In this document: positions 13,605 to 17,363 of the stretch, piece by piece
How the letters are laid out: every line of letters begins with the position of its first letter
Numbering within the stretch: position 1 is the stretch's first letter
NCBI GenBank assembly: GCA_959602365.1
Contig: CAUGSS010000051.1
Location: 1-17,363 of the forward strand
Direction: 5' to 3'
DNA length: 17,363 bases
DNA from: an uncultured Eubacteriales bacterium
Lineage (GTDB): Bacteria > Bacillota > Clostridia > Oscillospirales > Oscillospiraceae
Program-made: the position numbers and the translations under genes
Notes under the pieces: generated by a model
Databases searched by the model: none
What the model was told of the DNA's origin: nothing
The model's input: the letters and a program-made list of their open reading frames with translations, nothing else

Positions 13605-14846
13605 TTACTCTGTGGGATTTACCAGCTCCCGCAGCGGCTTGGCCTTGCGCAGGATGAAGAAAGCCACGATACCAAAGAGCAGCATATAGGCGGCGGAAAA
13701 CAGGAAAGCCGCGGGATAGCTGCCCCAGTCGATGATGGCGCCGAAAAACAGCATGCCGATGGCCATGCCGCCGTCAAAACCCAGCCAGTAGGTGGAAGAG
13801 GCCGCGCCGCTGCGGCTCTCCGGAACCATTTTCATGGCCATGGCGTTGAACGTGGGTGTCAGCATGGATTGGTACATGCCCATCAGCACTGCCGAGGTGA
13901 TAAAAGCCCATTCGGACAACGTAAAGCCCAACAGGGCATAGGACAGTACGTTGATGGCAATGGCGATGACCGCCACAGTGCGGGGCTTGATGGCGTCCAA
14001 TTTGGAGCCGAGCAAAAAGCGGAAGCCTACGCTGACCACGGCGTTGATGACATAATAGACGCCCACGCTGGCAAAGCCGTAGTCGTTGGCAAAGACGATC
14101 ATGTACACACCGGCGCCGGAGGCGAAGGAGGTGAAGAACATCATCACTGCCGGCAGCAGCGCCCGGCGGTCCACAAAGTCGGTGACGTGAATCCCCTGGG
14201 GCCGGCGGAACGCGCCGGGATTTTGGGCTTTGAGCTTTTTCTCGTAATTCATGGACAGGCCAATCAGCAGCGCTGCCACACCCATTCCGCCGCCCACCAG
14301 CATGGGCAGCAGATAGTTCTGCCCACCGGACACGGCCGCCGCGCCAACGCCCATCAGCGCCAGAGAGAGGGTGGGGCCGATGGCGTTGGTCAGCATGGAA
14401 TGCAGGGAGTAATAGCCAATGCCCTGGCCCACTTTGTCCCGGGGAAGCACCTCCGCCGCCACCGCGTTGGAAGTGGTGGAGTTCAGTGCATGGCCGATTC
14501 CCTGGATCACTTTAAAGACCAGCAGCATAATCAGCGTGGCCTGGAACCCCAGCATAAACAGGGCGAGGGCCACAATGCCGGCGCCCAGCACCAGCGTGAA
14601 ACGCCGGCCAAAGCGGTCACAGATATAGCCGGCCACAAAGCGGCAGCAGACACTGCCAATGGTGAAAGCGGTGCCCAGCAGGCCGCTCTGGGCGGCGGAC
14701 ATGCCGAGACCGTTGATGACGTACAGTGGAAGCACTGTGTTCGTGATGCTCATGGTGAACTGACACAGGATTGCGTAGATCAGCACGCGCACAAAGCTGC
14801 TGTTCCAGATGCCTGAAAACAGCTCGGTTTTGGAGTCTTTTTCCAT
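13605..14846 (-). CDS. MFS transporter
   Basis: This 413-residue protein has about 12 hydrophobic segments. The MFS motif A lies in the loop after helix 2 (AGYICDRFGRR, 72-82). Helix 4-5 contains GIGHALNSTTSNAVAAEVLP, typical of drug or metabolite MFS carriers. It sits in the cytoplasmic membrane. The frame extends upstream to a TTG at 14879, but the likely -10 box lies just before that codon. The ATG at 14846, with a weak GGGGAT ahead, therefore fits better. It is the first gene of a two-gene unit with the amidohydrolase, which suggests import of its substrate or export of its product. It is divergent from the GNAT gene. Confidence 0.85.
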   Translation of the reverse strand: MEKDSKTELFSGIWNSSFVRVLIYAILCQFTMSITNTVLPLYVINGLGMSAAQSGLLGTAFTIGSVCCRFVAGYICDRFGRRFTLVLGAGIVALALFMLGFQATLIMLLVFKVIQGIGHALNSTTSNAVAAEVLPRDKVGQGIGYYSLHSMLTNAIGPTLSLALMGVGAAAVSGGQNYLLPMLVGGGMGVAALLIGLSMNYEKKLKAQNPGAFRRPQGIHVTDFVDRRALLPAVMMFFTSFASGAGVYMIVFANDYGFASVGVYYVINAVVSVGFRFLLGSKLDAIKPRTVAVIAIAINVLSYALLGFTLSEWAFITSAVLMGMYQSMLTPTFNAMAMKMVPESRSGAASSTYWLGFDGGMAIGMLFFGAIIDWGSYPAAFLFSAAYMLLFGIVAFFILRKAKPLRELVNPTE

Positions 14847-14899
14847 CCCTATCCCCGCTTTCTTCTCTTCAGCATACAACAGACGGTATCTTTGCGTTT

Positions 14900-14928
14900 A
14901 TTATACCAAAGGAGGCGGGCATTCGACC
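14900..14928 (-). promoter_or_regulatory. Promoter candidate for the MFS-amidohydrolase pair
   Basis: A perfect TATAAT lies on the minus strand (14905-14900). The -35 region at 17 bp (GGTCGA) is poor, so it may need an activator. Transcription would start near 14893, about 47 nt before the ATG at 14846. Confidence 0.4.
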
Positions 14929-15047
14929 CCCTCGAAAACTGCATGCCCCTATGCAAATTTGAGATGGGTTTGCGCCGGGGCTGCCGCCGGTGAAGCGGGG
15001 CGGAGTTTGCTGTGAGGAGGCGCCCACGGGCGCCGGCGCGGGCCGGC

Positions 15048-15076
15048 TTGTCAGAGAGTGGAAAAGATGTTATGAT
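15048..15076 (+). promoter_or_regulatory. Strong promoter for the GNAT gene
   Basis: TTGTCA (15048-15053), a 17-bp spacer and TATGAT (15071-15076) each match consensus at 5/6. Transcription would start near 15083, giving a leader of about 108 nt. The rest of the 344-bp divergent gap (14847-15190) holds the MFS promoter and the leader hairpins, and no other gene was seen. Confidence 0.65.
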
Positions 15077-15102
15077 GACGGCGTTCCTCTGCCGGGATTT
15101 GG

Positions 15103-15135
15103 AGGCCGAAGGCCTGGTAAAAGGGCACGGCCTTC
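15103..15135 (+). other. Mutually exclusive hairpins in the GNAT leader
   Basis: AGGCC-GAA-GGCCT (15103-15115) is a tight 5-bp hairpin. Its right half also pairs as GAAGGCC (15108-15114) with GGCCTTC (15129-15135). The two folds exclude each other. No known riboswitch class is recognised. Confidence 0.3.
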
Positions 15136-15190
15136 CGGAAATGACGGGCTGGAGGAAACGGAATATCAAGCTTGAGAGGAGACGGTCTGA

Positions 15191-15832
15191 ATGACTTCAG
15201 TGTTGGAGGGCGCCGGCAGTCTGGTCATCCGCCGGGAGACCCCGTCGGAGTATGAGGCGGTGGAATATCTGACCCGGGAGGCCTTTTGGAATGTTTACCG
15301 TCCGGGCTGCAATGAGCACTATGTGCTCCACACCTTCCGGGACAACCCGGATTTTGTGCCTGAGCTGGACCTGGTTTTGGAGCGGGACGGGAGGCTGATC
15401 GGCCACATCATGTATGCCCGTGCCACAATTCAGGCGGACGATGGGCGCACCATTCCGGTGATGACCTTTGGCCCGATCAGCATTCACCCGGACGTTCAGC
15501 GCCGGGGTTATGGCAGGTATCTGATGGACCGCTCCATGGAGCGCGCCCGGGCGCTGGGGGCAGGCGCCCTGTGCATTGAGGGGAATATCGCGGTCTATGG
15601 CGGGTCCGGCTTTGTGCCCGCGGGCAGCCGGGGCATTCGGGACCGGGAGGAGGCCCAGGGGCAGGACAACCCCTACTTCCTGCTCCGGGAATTGCGCCCG
15701 GGGTTCCTGGAGGGCGTCACCGGCGTGTACCGTACCCCGGCAGGGTATTTTGTGGATGAGGCGGCTGCGGAGGCCTTTGACCGGCGCTTCCCGCCCAAAG
15801 AGAAGCGGAGGCTGCCGGGGCAGCTGGTCTGA
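15191..15832 (+). CDS. GNAT family N-acetyltransferase
   Basis: This 213-residue protein has the GNAT fold. A beta4-alpha3 acetyl-CoA loop is visible as ISIHPDVQRRGYGRYLM (96-112), with Q/R-x-x-G-x-G at 103-108, followed by GNIAVYGGSGF (131-141) as the typical late motif. It transfers an acetyl group from acetyl-CoA to an unknown amine, in the cytoplasm. The ATG at 15191 has GAGGAG 9 nt upstream. The gene appears monocistronic, from the promoter at 15048 to the terminator at 15962. The acceptor cannot be told from sequence. Confidence 0.88.
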   Translation: MTSVLEGAGSLVIRRETPSEYEAVEYLTREAFWNVYRPGCNEHYVLHTFRDNPDFVPELDLVLERDGRLIGHIMYARATIQADDGRTIPVMTFGPISIHPDVQRRGYGRYLMDRSMERARALGAGALCIEGNIAVYGGSGFVPAGSRGIRDREEAQGQDNPYFLLRELRPGFLEGVTGVYRTPAGYFVDEAAAEAFDRRFPPKEKRRLPGQLV

Positions 15833-15961
15833 CCGGGGCGAAGGCTGTGCCCGCCGCGGGAGCATTCACTTGCCGGAAAATCCGGGCGGCCGCCCGGAGA
15901 CTTTTCTCTGGGGGAAGGGATACGGCTCCCAACCCGGCTGCCGGAATGGTATCAGACGAAC

Positions 15962-16007
15962 AACGGCATGGGCAGCCGCCCGTCGGGCTGCAACCCATGC
16001 CGTTTTC
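15962..16007. terminator. Strong bidirectional terminator after GNAT and sortase remnant
   Basis: AACGGCATGGG (15962-15972) pairs with CCCATGCCGTT (15994-16004). An inner CAGCC/GGCTG stem (15973-15977, 15986-15990) stacks on it with a small bulge. The plus strand continues TTTTCTC, a good T-tract. It is 130 bp after the GNAT stop and 30 bp past the sortase-remnant stop on the minus strand, so it may originally have been the sortase terminator. Between 15833 and 15961 I see nothing else. Confidence 0.75.
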
Positions 16008-16033
16008 TCGTGGGAACAGATCGGAGCGGCGCA

Positions 16034-16222
16034 TCAGAGCTGGGGTGGATCCGCCGCGACGCGGCGGACTGTGACCCTGGCCCGGCTGCCCACCGTGCAG
16101 GTGAAGAGCGTGAGATCCCATCCCTCCTCCAGCAAAAGGGGCAGATCGGTGGGCTGCAGCACCGCTATCTTTGCCACTTCGTAGAAAGACAGATGCCCTT
16201 TTACATCGGTGAACGTGATCCG
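16034..16222 (-). pseudogene. Sortase C-terminal remnant (class B/D-like), truncated
   Basis: The minus-strand frame from 16222 to the TGA at 16034 encodes 62 residues that read as the end of a sortase. It contains SFYEVAKIAVLQPTD (12-26), the catalytic-Cys motif DLTLFTC (36-42) and, on the last strand, SRARVTVRR carrying the expected catalytic Arg. Full sortases are about 200-280 residues and need an upstream His (usually GH) about 60 residues before the Cys. The open frame continues upstream only to a TGA near 16312, with no start codon, ribosome site or N-terminal membrane helix. I read it as a gene cut by deletion or insertion next to the recombinase. Confidence 0.7.
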
Positions 16223-16261
16223 GGGGCGCTGGGGGAGAGGTGGCTGGGGATGCCCAAGTAG

Positions 16262-16430
16262 GAGCGATAGTGGTGCCAGGCAAGTACAAGATTGCCTGAA
16301 TAGGTTGAGTCAGCGTGGTGTCAGGGGGTAACGTAACGGTTGGAATGGCTCCATTGGCTTACAGGCAAAGCTTGCGCTTTGGCGGCCTGTCATGTAATAG
16401 CTGCGATGCATCATGTACGTTATGCGGTTA
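16262..16430. other. AT-richer block with nested hairpin and palindromes
   Basis: This stretch between the sortase remnant and the recombinase stop is clearly less GC-rich than its flanks and has no gene. It contains a nested hairpin at 16361-16390 (ACAGGC/GCCTGT outside AAAGC-TTGC-GCTTT), the palindrome GATGCATC (16405-16412) and two TCATGTA copies flanking that palindrome. The hairpin may terminate the recombinase transcript. The rest could be an attachment or resolution site, which is inference only. Confidence 0.4.
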
Positions 16431-17258
16431 CTATGGCTGCACTAAGTTTAGGGCCTCAATCTGCCTGCGGTGCTCACCTCCGGATGTGGCGATATAGATC
16501 CGGGTGGTGTTGATATTGGAGTGGCCCAGGATGTCCGCCAGGTGGGCGATGTCCCGGTCGGCGGAGTAAAAACAGCTGGCAAACAGGTGCCTCAGGTTGT
16601 GGGGAAATACTTTTGACTCCGCCACGCCCGCCCGACTGCAGAGCTGTTTCATCCGCTTCCACACGTAGGACCGGTCCAGCGGCCGGCCGGAGCGGGTGAC
16701 AAAGATGGGGCCGGAGGTGATCCCACGGCGGGCCAGGTAGTCCTGCAGCGCCCGGCAGAGCTGCTCCGGCAGCAGAATGGTGCGGTGTTTTCCCTTCAGG
16801 TGGATGCAGGCCGCCCCGGCAGAGGCCGCCTCTGCGGTGATAAAGGGCAGCTCTGACACCCGGATGCCGGTGCTGCAGATGGTTTGCAGCAGCAGGGCCA
16901 GCCGTTCGTCCCCGGCCAGCCGGGCTGTTTTCACCAGCTGGGCATACTCCGCCCGGTTCAGCTCCTTCGACCCGGGGAGAAAAGGGCTTCGCTGGATTTT
17001 CAGCTGTTTGACCCGCAGCTGGGGCAGCTCCAGAAAGGAGAGAAACCCGTTGACGGCGGCCAGTTTGGCGTTGACGCTGGAGGGCTGATAGCGCTGCTGC
17101 AGTGCCTGCTTGTACTGGATGACCCGCTCTTTGCTGGGCGGTTCTTCCCCCAGAAAGGCGCAGAAGTGCAGAATATCCCTGCGATACTGCTTCCTGGTTG
17201 CCAGGCTTCGCTCTTCCTGCTCCAGAAACTGCATATATGCGTCCATTTTTCCTTGCAT
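16431..17258 (-). CDS. Tyrosine recombinase/integrase, XerC/D-like
   Basis: This 275-residue protein has an N-terminal SAM-like DNA-binding domain (about 5-88) and a catalytic domain (about 100-270). All catalytic residues are visible: R133 (GIRVSEL), K157 (LKGKHRT), H220 and R223 (PHNLRHLFA), H246 (LGHSN) and Y255 (RIYIA). It should cut and rejoin DNA at a short inverted core site through a Tyr-phosphate link. GGGAGGA lies about 7 nt before the ATG at 17258. Its length and domains fit small Xer-like recombinases of mobile elements or phase-variation systems rather than phage integrases with an arm-binding domain. It lies beside a truncated sortase and an AT-rich block with palindromes, as at an element edge. 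No excisionase was seen. Confidence 0.9.
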   Translation of the reverse strand: MQGKMDAYMQFLEQEERSLATRKQYRRDILHFCAFLGEEPPSKERVIQYKQALQQRYQPSSVNAKLAAVNGFLSFLELPQLRVKQLKIQRSPFLPGSKELNRAEYAQLVKTARLAGDERLALLLQTICSTGIRVSELPFITAEAASAGAACIHLKGKHRTILLPEQLCRALQDYLARRGITSGPIFVTRSGRPLDRSYVWKRMKQLCSRAGVAESKVFPHNLRHLFASCFYSADRDIAHLADILGHSNINTTRIYIATSGGEHRRQIEALNLVQP

Positions 17259-17273
17259 TGAAATTCCTCCCGG

Positions 17274-17317
17274 TGTAGCATTGAGCGCTTGCGCGCCCTG
17301 AACTCATTGTAGCATTG
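17274..17317. repeat. Direct repeat TGTAGCATTG x2 before the recombinase
   Basis: TGTAGCATTG occurs at 17274-17283 and 17308-17317, offset by 34 bp, with the palindrome GCGCTTGCGC between (17285-17294). The distal copy overlaps the recombinase -10 box and the proximal copy borders its ribosome site. This is a layout that could serve autoregulation or recombinase binding. Confidence 0.45.
17306..17314 (-). promoter_or_regulatory. Extended -10 promoter for the recombinase
   Basis: On the minus strand TGCTACAAT (17314-17306) is an extended -10 (TGn plus TACAAT) without a recognisable -35. Transcription would start near 17299, about 41 nt before the ATG. Confidence 0.4.
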
Positions 17318-17363
17318 CGGTTTTCCGCGCCGCCTGGCTGAGGGCCGGGAGGATGGGGCGGCC

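Noticed and set aside
13869..14816. 315-codon plus-strand frame opposite the MFS gene
   Set aside because: Its His/Gln-rich translation is the typical shadow of a membrane-protein gene, with no domain.
15072..15194. Small frame ending in an ATGA overlap with the GNAT start, suggesting a coupled 40-residue peptide
   Set aside because: Its ATG codons (15072, 15075) lie inside the -10 box of the best GNAT promoter, so they would not be in the transcript. No ribosome site is present.
15717..16289. 190-codon minus-strand frame across the GNAT 3' end and sortase remnant
   Set aside because: It is in a different frame from the sortase motif, Pro/Ser/Gly-rich, and crosses a strong terminator.

Overview
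This window looks like chromosomal DNA from a high-GC, low-redox Firmicute, most likely a gut anaerobe of the Oscillospirales type (Flavonifractor, Oscillibacter or Intestinimonas relatives). That placement is an inference. It rests on strong AGGAGG-type ribosome binding sites, consensus sigma-A promoters in short AT-rich gaps between very GC-rich genes, a class B/D-like sortase remnant, and several Fe-S/flavin enoate-reductase-type enzymes typical of anaerobic gut clostridia. No rRNA, tRNA or CRISPR array was seen.

The core (1025-12023) is a metabolic island. It holds three different Old Yellow Enzyme (OYE)-type Fe-S flavoproteins of 663, 673 and 651 residues, in the family of 2-enoate reductase, 2,4-dienoyl-CoA reductase, BaiCD/BaiH and BilR. 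With them are a double-domain NTF2/SnoaL-like protein, a UGSC-family (Cys form) two-domain protein and a GPH-type cation symporter. OYE1 (minus) is divergent from the NTF2-like gene (plus), which is followed by OYE2 with its own near-consensus promoter. OYE2 converges, across a strong bidirectional terminator, on a minus-strand set ordered symporter, OYE3, UGSC protein. OYE enzymes, an NTF2-fold lyase/isomerase and a transporter together resemble the bile-acid bai operon in gene content, though not in order or identity. A plausible joint job is uptake of a dehydratable or enone-bearing organic substrate and its reduction, possibly as an electron sink. The substrate cannot be read from the sequence.

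To the right (12311-14846) a second minus-strand pair encodes an MFS transporter and a metal-dependent amidohydrolase that probably starts at TTG. It is divergent from a GNAT acetyltransferase (15191-15832) with a good promoter. Beyond a strong terminator lie a truncated sortase C-terminus on the minus strand, an AT-rich 170-bp block with palindromes, and an intact XerC/D-like tyrosine recombinase (16431-17258), together suggesting the scar or edge of an integrated element.

At the left end, a small DUF2500-like membrane protein (354-734) and a 20-bp hairpin fill the first kilobase. No transcription factor gene is present, although several promoters carry inverted repeats that could be operators.
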